A stretch of DNA of 9,908 nucleotides, taken from positions 1-9,908 of the forward strand of contig DAIRGS010000265.1 of NCBI GenBank assembly GCA_036794395.1. Direction: 5' to 3'. The notes under the pieces were generated by a model. The model saw nothing but the letters and a program-made list of their open reading frames with translations, did not search any database and was not told the origin of the DNA. This document shows positions 1-5,667 of this stretch, piece by piece. The first letter of the stretch is position 1, and every line of letters starts with the position of its first letter. A program made the position numbers and the translations under genes. The stretch is from DASXMX01 sp036794395. GTDB taxonomy: Bacteria; Planctomycetota; Phycisphaerae; Tepidisphaerales; Tepidisphaeraceae.

Positions 1-101
1 TGTTCATGGAGAAGGCGGTTGATGATGCGGCTGCGGCCGGCCTGGGTGACCGGATCAAGGATGCCGTCATGCGCGGTCTTGAATTGACCCGGAAGAAGTG
101 A
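1..101 (+). CDS. 3' end of an upstream phage tail gene (partial)
   Basis: The reading frame that enters from the left edge is open from base 3 and stops with TGA at 99-101. It encodes about 32 residues of an alanine- and charge-rich helical tail ending in LELTRKK. The gap to the tape measure start at 105 is only 3 nt, so the two genes are co-transcribed. In Mu-like and lambdoid phages the gene before the tape measure is usually a tail tube or tail assembly chaperone gene, and this position suggests the same. The fragment is too short to recognise by sequence. Confidence 0.6.
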   Translation, partial: FMEKAVDDAAAAGLGDRIKDAVMRGLELTRKK

Positions 102-104
102 CCG

Positions 105-1889
105 ATGGCTGGAACTAATACCGGCTTCACGATCTCGGCCGCGCTGGTCGATAACGTATCGAAGCAATCCGCGGCGATTTCGCGCACGCTGCAAGAACTG
201 AAAAAATCCGCAGAGAGCGCCGGAACATCGTCCAAGACGATTGCCGACGTGAACATGTCCCGGATCACCGAGGGCGTGAAATCACTCGGTGGCCAGACAC
301 TGGAATTTGCGAGGTCTTTGGAACGCACCGTTTCGCCCATGGCGGTGATCACCTCCGCGACTACCTTGGGCGGCGTCCTCGCCCTCGGCGCTGCGTGGGC
401 GGGCGTCGGCACAAGTCTGCGCAATGTCGGGTATAGTCTGTCGACGCCGGTCGGCCAGATATCAGCGCTGCGGCAGGGTCTGAAACTCGCGCACGTCGAT
501 GCGGGCGTGGCGGACACGTCGCTGCAAAGCCTGCTCGACAAAATGGTGCTGGCGAAAAACGGCGGCCCTGGCGGTGCGGCTGCAGCGCAGTCACTCAATC
601 AACTCGGCGGCGTGGACTGGATCGACAAGACGACGGGCCAATTGAAGCCTGTGATGAGCGTGTTGGATCAGATTGCCGATAAGGTTCAGGCGATCAAAGA
701 CCCGCACGCCCAGAAAACCTACCTGGAAACAGTGCTTGGCAACGCGGACATGCTCCCCGCGCTCAAAAACGGCAGCAAGGGGTTACACGATCTCGAAGCA
801 GCGGCGCGTGGCACCGGGTCAGTAATGACCGGGAAAATGGCAAAGGATTTCGACGAGCTCAATAGTTCGCTGGCGAAACTTGGAGAGACATTCGAAGGTG
901 TCGGCATGAAAATGGCTGATAAATTCGCGCCCGGATTTGCGAAAGCGGCGGACGCTTTGTCAGCCTTCGTTTCAAAGAACAGCGAACTCGTGGCGGGCCT
1001 GACTACGCTAATGGCGATTAAGCCGGCCGCCTGGATACTGAAGTTCCTGGGTCTCGGCGCGTTCATCCCAGGCGCCGCTACGGCAGCAACAATAGGCGCT
1101 GGCGCGGCGATCCTGGCAACGCCGGGTGATAGCCCGGTAACGCCGCAACAGGCGCAGAGCGAGGCCGACTATCGGCGGCTGCACGGGCCGGCTCCTACCG
1201 GGGGAACGCTCAATCGTCTGTGGCGCGAGTACGCGCCGGGTTGGGCTGGAGGCGGCCCGCAGGTCGGCCCGGTCGACAATCAGACGGTCGCGCGGGCGAG
1301 AACGTTCCGTGACAAGCTGCTCGCCGCCAACATTCCAGGCATGACGCCGAACATCGCCGCCGGTTTCGCGGGTAATTCAATTCAGGAGAGCAACGCCAAT
1401 CCGAACGGTCCGGCTGGCGATAATGGCGCGGCACATGGCCTCCTGATGTGGCGAGACGAACGCTTGGCCAACTTCAAAAACCTCTTCGGTCATCTGCCGG
1501 AGCAAGGGACCATGGACGAAGCGGTCGCCTTCACGAAATGGGAGCTGCAAAATACCGAAGCCGATGCGTGGCAGAAAATTCGGGCCACAGGCGGCTCGCC
1601 GGCTGAAGCCGGGGCGGCTGTATCGACGTTCTTTGAGCGGCCGAAAGATACTGCGGCTGAAGAACAACGTCGCGCGGCGCTCGCACAACAAGTCGGTGCA
1701 CCAGACGGAGCAGCGCCGGCAGCGCCGGCGGCCGCGCCAGCGTCGACACAACAGGCGAGTTTGGGAACGGGACGGATCGACGTGCATATCCACGGCGCAC
1801 CGCCCGGAACGGTCGCCAAGGCCCAGTCTACCGGCCAACTCGACATCCGACCGCCCAACATCGGCACCGGCCTGGCCACGGCGTGGTGA
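105..1889 (+). CDS. Tail tape measure protein with C-terminal tail-lysozyme domain
   Basis: Tape measure proteins set tail length and are ejected into the host envelope. This one has an N-terminal helical region (about 1-75), a hydrophobic segment (about 79-102), a long helical Ala/Leu/Lys-rich region, and a second hydrophobic stretch (about 296-338). A phage tail-lysozyme domain follows at about 395-530. Its signature is visible: GNSIQESN with a candidate catalytic Glu428, then GLLMW and DER (445-453), which matches the usual ESxxNP...GLxQWxxxR pattern. An Ala/Pro-rich linker (534-548) leads to a C-terminus (VHIHGAPPGT and on) like that of Mu-type tape measures, so the protein looks complete. 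At 594 aa it is short for the family. GGAAG at 91-95 serves as the ribosome binding site, 9 nt before the ATG. The function is well supported; the lysozyme activity is inferred from motifs. Confidence 0.87.
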   Translation: MAGTNTGFTISAALVDNVSKQSAAISRTLQELKKSAESAGTSSKTIADVNMSRITEGVKSLGGQTLEFARSLERTVSPMAVITSATTLGGVLALGAAWAGVGTSLRNVGYSLSTPVGQISALRQGLKLAHVDAGVADTSLQSLLDKMVLAKNGGPGGAAAAQSLNQLGGVDWIDKTTGQLKPVMSVLDQIADKVQAIKDPHAQKTYLETVLGNADMLPALKNGSKGLHDLEAAARGTGSVMTGKMAKDFDELNSSLAKLGETFEGVGMKMADKFAPGFAKAADALSAFVSKNSELVAGLTTLMAIKPAAWILKFLGLGAFIPGAATAATIGAGAAILATPGDSPVTPQQAQSEADYRRLHGPAPTGGTLNRLWREYAPGWAGGGPQVGPVDNQTVARARTFRDKLLAANIPGMTPNIAAGFAGNSIQESNANPNGPAGDNGAAHGLLMWRDERLANFKNLFGHLPEQGTMDEAVAFTKWELQNTEADAWQKIRATGGSPAEAGAAVSTFFERPKDTAAEEQRRAALAQQVGAPDGAAPAAPAAAPASTQQASLGTGRIDVHIHGAPPGTVAKAQSTGQLDIRPPNIGTGLATAW

Positions 1890-1892
1890 ATA

Positions 1893-2171
1893 TCACTGGC
1901 GCAATCGAACGCCTGGGCCACCCGCAATGCTCGCGCCGCCAGGAGGGATTATCTCAATGCCCGCCTGCTCCAGGGCGCTCTGGACTTTGCCAAGCGTGCT
2001 GGACCGGGCATCCGTGGTGCCGCGCTCGATGTTCTTGATCGAAATCTCGGACACCCCGGCACGCGCAGCCAAATCGATCTGCTTCCAGCCGAGCAACGCA
2101 CGAGCGGCACGTATCTGGCCAGGGGTCAGCATAGCGGAAGGATAGGGGGAAATAACCGAGAGGGAAACCAT
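1893..2171 (-). CDS. Small XRE-family helix-turn-helix regulator
   Basis: This 92-residue protein is a single XRE/Cro-CI helix-turn-helix domain (about 18-70). It contains RAARALLGWKQIDLAARAGV, recognition helix SEISIKNIER, and the C-terminal signature GIEIIPPGG...GGPGVRLRQ seen in a common family of very small alphaproteobacterial regulators. No catalytic or ligand domain is present. Two starts are possible. The ATG at 2171 has AAGG about 6 nt upstream, while the internal Met14 at 2132 (MLTPGQIRAA) is where most relatives begin but lacks a clear ribosome binding site. The gene converges on the tape measure gene with a 3-nt gap and diverges from the RAMP-like gene at 2329, sharing its promoter region. 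It is therefore probably the repressor of itself and of that gene. It could also be a lysogeny-type control gene, but its location inside the tail genes argues for local control. Confidence 0.88.
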   Translation of the reverse strand: MVSLSVISPYPSAMLTPGQIRAARALLGWKQIDLAARAGVSEISIKNIERGTTDARSSTLGKVQSALEQAGIEIIPPGGASIAGGPGVRLRQ

Positions 2172-2183
2172 TCGCGCCTTGGG

Positions 2184-2196
2184 GTATGTTTCATAC
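2184..2196. promoter_or_regulatory. Candidate operator palindrome
   Basis: GTATG-TTT-CATAC is a perfect 5-bp inverted repeat with a 3-nt centre. It lies between the XRE gene and the divergent gene, directly against the -35 candidate of the plus-strand promoter and just downstream of the -10 candidate of the minus-strand promoter. A dimeric XRE protein bound here could block both promoters. Only one copy is seen, and short palindromes can occur by chance. Confidence 0.45.
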
Positions 2197-2225
2197 TTGA
2201 CGGCTCGTAAGATATACGCTAGGTT
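2197..2225 (+). promoter_or_regulatory. Candidate promoter of the RAMP-like gene cassette
   Basis: TTGACG (2197-2202) is followed after 17 nt by TAGGTT (2220-2225). The -35 is strong (5/6) and the -10 weak (3/6). It overlaps the opposite promoter and touches the palindrome at 2184-2196, a layout typical of a divergent, autoregulated pair. Transcription from here would start near 2232 and include the whole pentamer array at 2243-2327 as leader RNA. Confidence 0.35.
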
Positions 2226-2237
2226 TGCAATTGTCTA
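2209..2237 (-). promoter_or_regulatory. Candidate promoter of the XRE gene
   Basis: Read on the minus strand, TAGACA (2237-2232) is followed after 17 nt by TATCTT (2214-2209), matching the sigma-70 consensus at 5/6 and 4/6 positions. The expected transcription start lies near 2202, about 30 nt before the ATG at 2171, so the 13-bp palindrome falls in the initial transcribed region. Confidence 0.45.
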
Positions 2238-2242
2238 CTAGG

Positions 2243-2327
2243 AGCTATGCCACGCAGCGCAACGCCGGGCGGCGCGGCGCGAGGCAGGGCGCTCCATTGT
2301 GCGGCGATGCAAACCATAGCGAGGTCT
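2243..2327 (+). repeat. 5' pentamer-periodic array (NGYNN), 17 units
   Basis: From 2243 to 2327 the leader of the next gene divides into 17 consecutive pentamers. Fifteen fit N-G-Y-N-N: agcta, tgcca, cgcag, cgcaa, cgccg, ggcgg, cgcgg, cgcga, ggcag, ggcgc, then tgtgc, ggcga, tgcaa, agcga and ggtct. The first ten are uninterrupted; the two exceptions are tccat (2293) and accat (2313). The third base is mostly C. The array ends one base before the ATG, and the ribosome binding site GAGG (2321-2324) lies inside its phase. It shares pattern and some words (cgcgaggc, atgcaa) with the array downstream of the gene. Confidence 0.8.
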
Positions 2328-2328
2328 T

Positions 2329-2916
2329 ATGAAAATCAAGGTAACGATCGAGGGCGCAAGCCCTCTTTTGATGAACCGGTTCACCGAGGCAAACGAGGTC
2401 CAGGTGTCCGGCGGCACGAGTGTCACGTTCAAGGGCAGCAAGGGTACTCCCAGAGAACAAGCCGAGCCGAAACGCTATGCCGATGAGAAGGGTAAGCTCT
2501 ACATTCCCGGCCCAAATATCTTTGCTGCCATTATCGCGGCGGGAGCGTTCCACAAGGCCGGCAAATCGAAGCTGACCACGATGAAAAGCAGTCTGATCCC
2601 GGCTGGTATCCTGGTTGATGAACTGGTCTGTTCGCTCGGCACGGACAAATGGGAAGTGGACAGCCGGTCCGTCGTGATCCCGAGTACCGGCGGTCGGATT
2701 ATGTGCCATCGCCCGCGCGTTGATACGTGGGCCTGTTCGTTTACGCTGGAAGTAGATGACACGATGTTCGCTCCGGCGCTGGTTCGATCGGTTGTCGATG
2801 ATGCGGGAAAGAAAATCGGGCTCGGCGACTATCGTCCAGCTCGGAAGGGACCGTTTGGCCGGTTCGTGGTCAAGCGTTGGGATGTCGTCGCCAACAATCT
2901 GAAGGCGGCGGCTTAG
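2329..2916 (+). CDS. RAMP/Cas7-like stand-alone protein (putative RNA-binding)
   Basis: This 195-residue protein has no name I recognise. It has three features in the order expected for a RAMP-type RNA-recognition fold. The first strand and turn read IKVTIEGASPLLMNRF (3-18). A LYIPGPNIFAAIIAAG segment (57-72) resembles the IPGSSLKGALR motif of RAMP proteins. Near the C-terminus an Arg/Gly-rich loop GLGDYRPARKGPFGRF (164-179) follows a strand-helix unit (VDTWACSFTLEVDD, then FAPALVRSVVDDAG). RAMP proteins such as Cas7, Csm3 and Cmr4 bind RNA, often as filaments. I see no nuclease catalytic pattern, signal peptide or membrane segment. GAGG lies 4 nt before the ATG, inside the 5' pentamer array. 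Both UTRs are pentamer arrays and a terminator follows, so the gene looks like a single-gene transcription unit controlled by the divergent XRE protein. Fold similarity is inferred from motifs; function is unknown. Confidence 0.8.
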   Translation: MKIKVTIEGASPLLMNRFTEANEVQVSGGTSVTFKGSKGTPREQAEPKRYADEKGKLYIPGPNIFAAIIAAGAFHKAGKSKLTTMKSSLIPAGILVDELVCSLGTDKWEVDSRSVVIPSTGGRIMCHRPRVDTWACSFTLEVDDTMFAPALVRSVVDDAGKKIGLGDYRPARKGPFGRFVVKRWDVVANNLKAAA

Positions 2917-2920
2917 ATAG

Positions 2921-3030
2921 AGTCAGGCGCGGTATGGCCACGCGAGGCTAGGTCCGGTTTTGTAGGGCGACGCGGGGCAAGGTCGAGTTCGGTCCGGTCC
3001 GGTCCGGTACGGTAGAGCGTAGCAATGCAA
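2921..3030 (+). repeat. 3' pentamer-periodic array (GGYNN-like), 22 perfect-phase units
   Basis: The 110 bases after the stop codon of the RAMP-like gene divide into 22 consecutive pentamers, and every one has G at position 2 and a pyrimidine at position 3. Examples in order are agtca, ggcgc, ggtat, ggcca, cgcga, ggcta, ggtcc, ggttt, tgtag and ggcga, with three identical ggtcc units at 2991-3005, ending agcaa and tgcaa. Position 1 is G in 14 of 22 units, and positions 4-5 vary freely. There is no coding potential with a ribosome binding site. The array starts 4 nt after the stop codon and ends just before the terminator hairpin, so it would form the 3' UTR. Confidence 0.88.
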
Positions 3031-3035
3031 GGATA

Positions 3036-3065
3036 AAAACGGCGTGGCGCAAGCTGCGCCGTTTT
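3036..3065 (+). terminator. Strong intrinsic terminator hairpin with GCAA tetraloop
   Basis: AAAACGGCG (3036-3044) pairs with CGCCGTTTT (3057-3065). The inner bases extend the helix through U-G, G-U, G-C and C-G pairs to close a GCAA (GNRA-type) tetraloop at 3049-3052, giving 13 continuous pairs. A T-rich run (TTTTGTATT) follows. The A-tract and T-tract are symmetrical, so it could work in both directions. It closes the cassette transcript immediately before the gpN-like gene. Confidence 0.8.
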
Positions 3066-3079
3066 GTATTGGGGGCGCC

Positions 3080-4816
3080 GTGTCCGGATTTACGAATGTC
3101 ACGGGGCTGCCCGATCCGCTGACTTCGGTCGGTTTCTCTGGCCTTTTGCAAAAGGCCAGCTTCAAAGGAGTTCCTTTTTCAGTCGTCGCATCGCAGGTAA
3201 GAATGGGCCGGCGATTGGCGGTTCACGAATATCCATTCCGGCCGGGCGGTTGGCCGGAAGATATGGGTCGGGCGCTACGCACCTACTCCTTCACGGGTTT
3301 TATTCTCGGTGATCTGGCACCGGTATTGCAACTCGCTTTGAATGTCGTGATCGAGAGCGATGGCCCCGGTGTATTGGTTCATCCCTCAATTGGCGCGGTG
3401 CAGGTTGCCGTGCTGTCGGCCGCGACATCGATCCACAAAGACAAAATGCGCATGATCGAAGTCGCTTTTGAGTTCATCGAGGCGAGTGAGGTCATCTTCC
3501 CGTCGGCGATCATCGCCACTGCGGTTTCCGTGGTGTTACTGTGCACCTCGGCGCTGTCCGCATCGAATTCGGACCTGGGCTTTGACGCTGGACCGGCGGC
3601 TCTCCTGGGCCCGCAGGTGACGCAGCAAGGGCAGGCAGCGGTGCTGGCGTTCGCCGCCACAACGGTCCTGGCTGGTGCGGACGCGTCCGGCATCGTCAGC
3701 ATGGCGACGGCGCTTCCTCCACCGGACGCTGATACGACTTATGGCCGTTACGCAGCCGGTTCCGCGACCGTGTTGCTGCCGGCCGGGACGACGGTGGCCA
3801 CGCTACAGAGCCAACTCGCCACACAGCGCGCCACGCTCGCCACGGCGGGCACCACGGCCTCGACCGCTGCGGTAAGCTACTCGGCTTCGACCGACATGAT
3901 GACGCCGCTGGCCGCCGTCACGGAAGCCGTGCGGACAGGGATTACCGATCCGGCCGAACAGGTTCGGGTGATGCTCAATCTGGCGACGTTCAGCTTTACC
4001 CCAACCCAGGCCGGCGGAATCATAGGGATCGGCGCGGCGATCACCGCCCTGACAACGGCAATGACGGCAGCCTGCCGACGGGCCGCATTGATCAGTCTGG
4101 CGCGGGCCGAGGCGGCGTATCAGCCAATCAGTTACGACGACGCCGCGAACCTGCGCTCAACCATCACCGCAGCGCTGGATTCAGAGATCACCTTTGCCGG
4201 CGACGCCGAGGACGACAGCACCTATCTGGCGCTGAAACAGTTACGCTCCGCGATCGCCAGGGACCTGACCACCCGAGGCGCCAGTCTGCCCACCGTCGTG
4301 ACGGTCAGCTTTGGGGTCAGCCTGCCATCGCTGACGATCGCGCAACGACTGTACAAAGATGCGAGCCGGGCCGATCAGATCACAGCCGAGTCCAACACGA
4401 TCCACCCGGCGTTCTGCCCGACGAGCTTCAAGGCGCTGGCCGGGCCTTACAACGCAGGCAATCCGGCGACGCTTGTGCTGCCGGCGATCCCGCCGCCTGT
4501 CGTCAATGCCTTTTTCAGTGACGGCGGCGTAGTCTATCTGCTGAATGCAGGGGTGTTCGGTGCAGGCCCAGTGAGTGCGCCCGGGGCGTTCCCACCGAGT
4601 TCCGCCGGTCTGACGGCGGGGCAAATCTACTGGGTTGGCGGCACCCTGGCGATCGTGCCCGGCTATACCTACGACGGAACCCAGCCGTTCCTTTACCTGT
4701 CAAGCTCACCGTCGCAGGTGCTTTCGCAGGGCGCGGTATCCATGCCGCTGACCGATCCAGAAAGCCACGATCAACGACTCTGGAACAATGGTGGCCTCGT
4801 ATGCGTAAGCTCCTGA
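3080..4816 (+). CDS. DNA-circulation N-terminal domain tail protein (Mu gpN-like) with C-terminal extension
   Basis: Mu gpN-type proteins are tail or baseplate-hub proteins annotated as DNA circularisation proteins. The N-terminal domain is clear (LTSVGFSGLLQKASFKGVPF, then GRRLAVHEYPFRPGGWPEDMGR, residues about 9-65). The typical C-terminal part is also present, with RAALISLARAEAAYQPISYD, RLYKDASRAD and HPAFCPTSFKALA ending near residue 454. About 124 extra residues follow and finish with LTDPESHDQRLWNNGGLVCVSS, a motif style found at the ends of phage fibre-like proteins. I chose GTG 3080 (578 aa). The alternative GTG at 3044 lies inside the terminator hairpin and would add residues unlike the family, whereas 3080 has GGGGG just upstream. 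Its position after the tape measure gene fits Mu order. The extension may be a fusion left by deletion of baseplate genes. Confidence 0.85.
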   Translation: MSGFTNVTGLPDPLTSVGFSGLLQKASFKGVPFSVVASQVRMGRRLAVHEYPFRPGGWPEDMGRALRTYSFTGFILGDLAPVLQLALNVVIESDGPGVLVHPSIGAVQVAVLSAATSIHKDKMRMIEVAFEFIEASEVIFPSAIIATAVSVVLLCTSALSASNSDLGFDAGPAALLGPQVTQQGQAAVLAFAATTVLAGADASGIVSMATALPPPDADTTYGRYAAGSATVLLPAGTTVATLQSQLATQRATLATAGTTASTAAVSYSASTDMMTPLAAVTEAVRTGITDPAEQVRVMLNLATFSFTPTQAGGIIGIGAAITALTTAMTAACRRAALISLARAEAAYQPISYDDAANLRSTITAALDSEITFAGDAEDDSTYLALKQLRSAIARDLTTRGASLPTVVTVSFGVSLPSLTIAQRLYKDASRADQITAESNTIHPAFCPTSFKALAGPYNAGNPATLVLPAIPPPVVNAFFSDGGVVYLLNAGVFGAGPVSAPGAFPPSSAGLTAGQIYWVGGTLAIVPGYTYDGTQPFLYLSSSPSQVLSQGAVSMPLTDPESHDQRLWNNGGLVCVSS

Positions 4817-5667
4817 TTCTTCTGCTGCTGGTCTTTCCGGCGGCGGCGCATGCGGTGTGCCCGGCAACGCCAACCAACTGTCCCAGCCCGACGTTTTTCA
4901 ATGTGACGATCGCCGGCACGCTGACATCGGCACAAGGCCTCGTCACCGGAAACGGTACAGCCAATCAGCTCGCCTTTTTTCCCGGCACCGGGTCAGTGAT
5001 TTCCGGCGTGGCCACCGGCAACAATGGAGTGCTGATCACTAACGCGTTTGGTTCACCCATGATCAGCACGACGCTTCCGGGCGGCCTTGCCATGGGCACG
5101 CCGATTTCGCTGAACCTGACCAACGCGACCGTAGTTCCGGCCGCCAGATTGAGCGGCATCGTACCGGCGGCGAGCGGTGGCGCGGGCACGATCAATGGCG
5201 CGCTGGCTGCCAATGGAGCGGGCGCCGTCTCACGCGCGGCATGCGCCGGCCTCTCCGACTCAGGCACGGCCTGCACCGTCAACACCGGCACAACGGGCGC
5301 GGTTGTTCCGCTGACCAACGGCAACAATGCCTGGACCGGGGGCAACGCGGTTTCTCCATTGGCGCTGACTTTTGGCGCTACCGTTACGCCGAACGCTGCG
5401 CTGTCGAACAACTTCACGCTGACGGCGACTGGCAGCTTCACGCTGGCCAATCCGACCAATCTGGTGGCCGGAGAGGCGCTGAATTTCTGGATCACACAGG
5501 ACGCCACCGGCAGCCGCGTGGTCACCTATGGCTCGAAATATCAGGCTGCCGGGAGCGTCACCACGCTGGCGCTCAGCACGGCGGCGAACGCCAAGGATCT
5601 CGTGAGTTGTATGGCCGACACGACGGCGACGATGACCTGCGCAATTCAGGCGGGAATTTCTCACTGA
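4801..5667 (+). CDS. Exported phage tail-fibre-like protein with C-terminal tail domain
   Basis: The 288-residue product starts with a classical Sec signal peptide (MRKLLILLLLVFPAAAHA, cleavage expected after residue 18). The body (about 30-185) is low-complexity Gly/Thr/Asn/Ala sequence of the kind found in phage fibres, with TGNGTANQLAFF, GVLITNAFGSP and IVPAASGGAGTINGAL. Residues 186-288 form a domain seen at the C-termini of many tail proteins: FTLANPTNL...FWITQDATGSR...LSTAANAKDLVSC. A closely related copy ends the next gene. The start overlaps the gpN-like gene by 16 nt and the stop overlaps the next ATG by 1 nt, so translation is coupled. A likely role is receptor binding or virion decoration, but the signal peptide is odd for a virion protein, which normally assembles in the cytoplasm. 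Confidence 0.75.
   Translation: MRKLLILLLLVFPAAAHAVCPATPTNCPSPTFFNVTIAGTLTSAQGLVTGNGTANQLAFFPGTGSVISGVATGNNGVLITNAFGSPMISTTLPGGLAMGTPISLNLTNATVVPAARLSGIVPAASGGAGTINGALAANGAGAVSRAACAGLSDSGTACTVNTGTTGAVVPLTNGNNAWTGGNAVSPLALTFGATVTPNAALSNNFTLTATGSFTLANPTNLVAGEALNFWITQDATGSRVVTYGSKYQAAGSVTTLALSTAANAKDLVSCMADTTATMTCAIQAGISH
5356..5664 (+). repeat. Duplicated tail C-terminal domain, copy 1
   Basis: This encodes about 100 residues related over their whole length to the end of the next gene (6051-6356). Shared blocks include LTATG.FTLANP, FWI.QDA.G.R, YQAAG, LST.ANA.D and LTCAIQ/MTCAIQ. More than half of the residues match by eye. Confidence 0.75.

Noticed and set aside
1868..1892. Small inverted repeat CCACG/CGTGG at the end of the tape measure gene as a convergent terminator
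   Set aside because: The arms leave almost no loop and no T-run follows; it is not a credible terminator.
1564..2145. Plus-strand open frame of 193 codons overlapping the tape measure end and the XRE gene
   Set aside because: It is Arg/Pro/Ser-rich without family features and would overlap two convincing genes in other frames.
2921..3030. CRISPR array or clean tandem repeat
   Set aside because: There are no conserved repeats with unique spacers; units are 5 nt and mostly different, so only the phase and two positions are conserved.
3044..3079. Earlier GTG start for the gpN-like gene
   Set aside because: It lies within the terminator hairpin and the added residues are unlike the family; GTG 3080 with upstream GGGGG is better.
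2923..3165. Minus-strand Pro/Arg/Thr-rich open frames across the 3' array
   Set aside because: Their repetitive translation (TGPDRTRP and similar) is only the pentamer array read on the other strand.
5241..5666. Upstream extension of the SH3-protein frame
   Set aside because: The extra residues are Arg/His/Gln-rich noise in another frame of the preceding gene; the signal peptide and ATGA junction fix the start at 5667 (or 5679).
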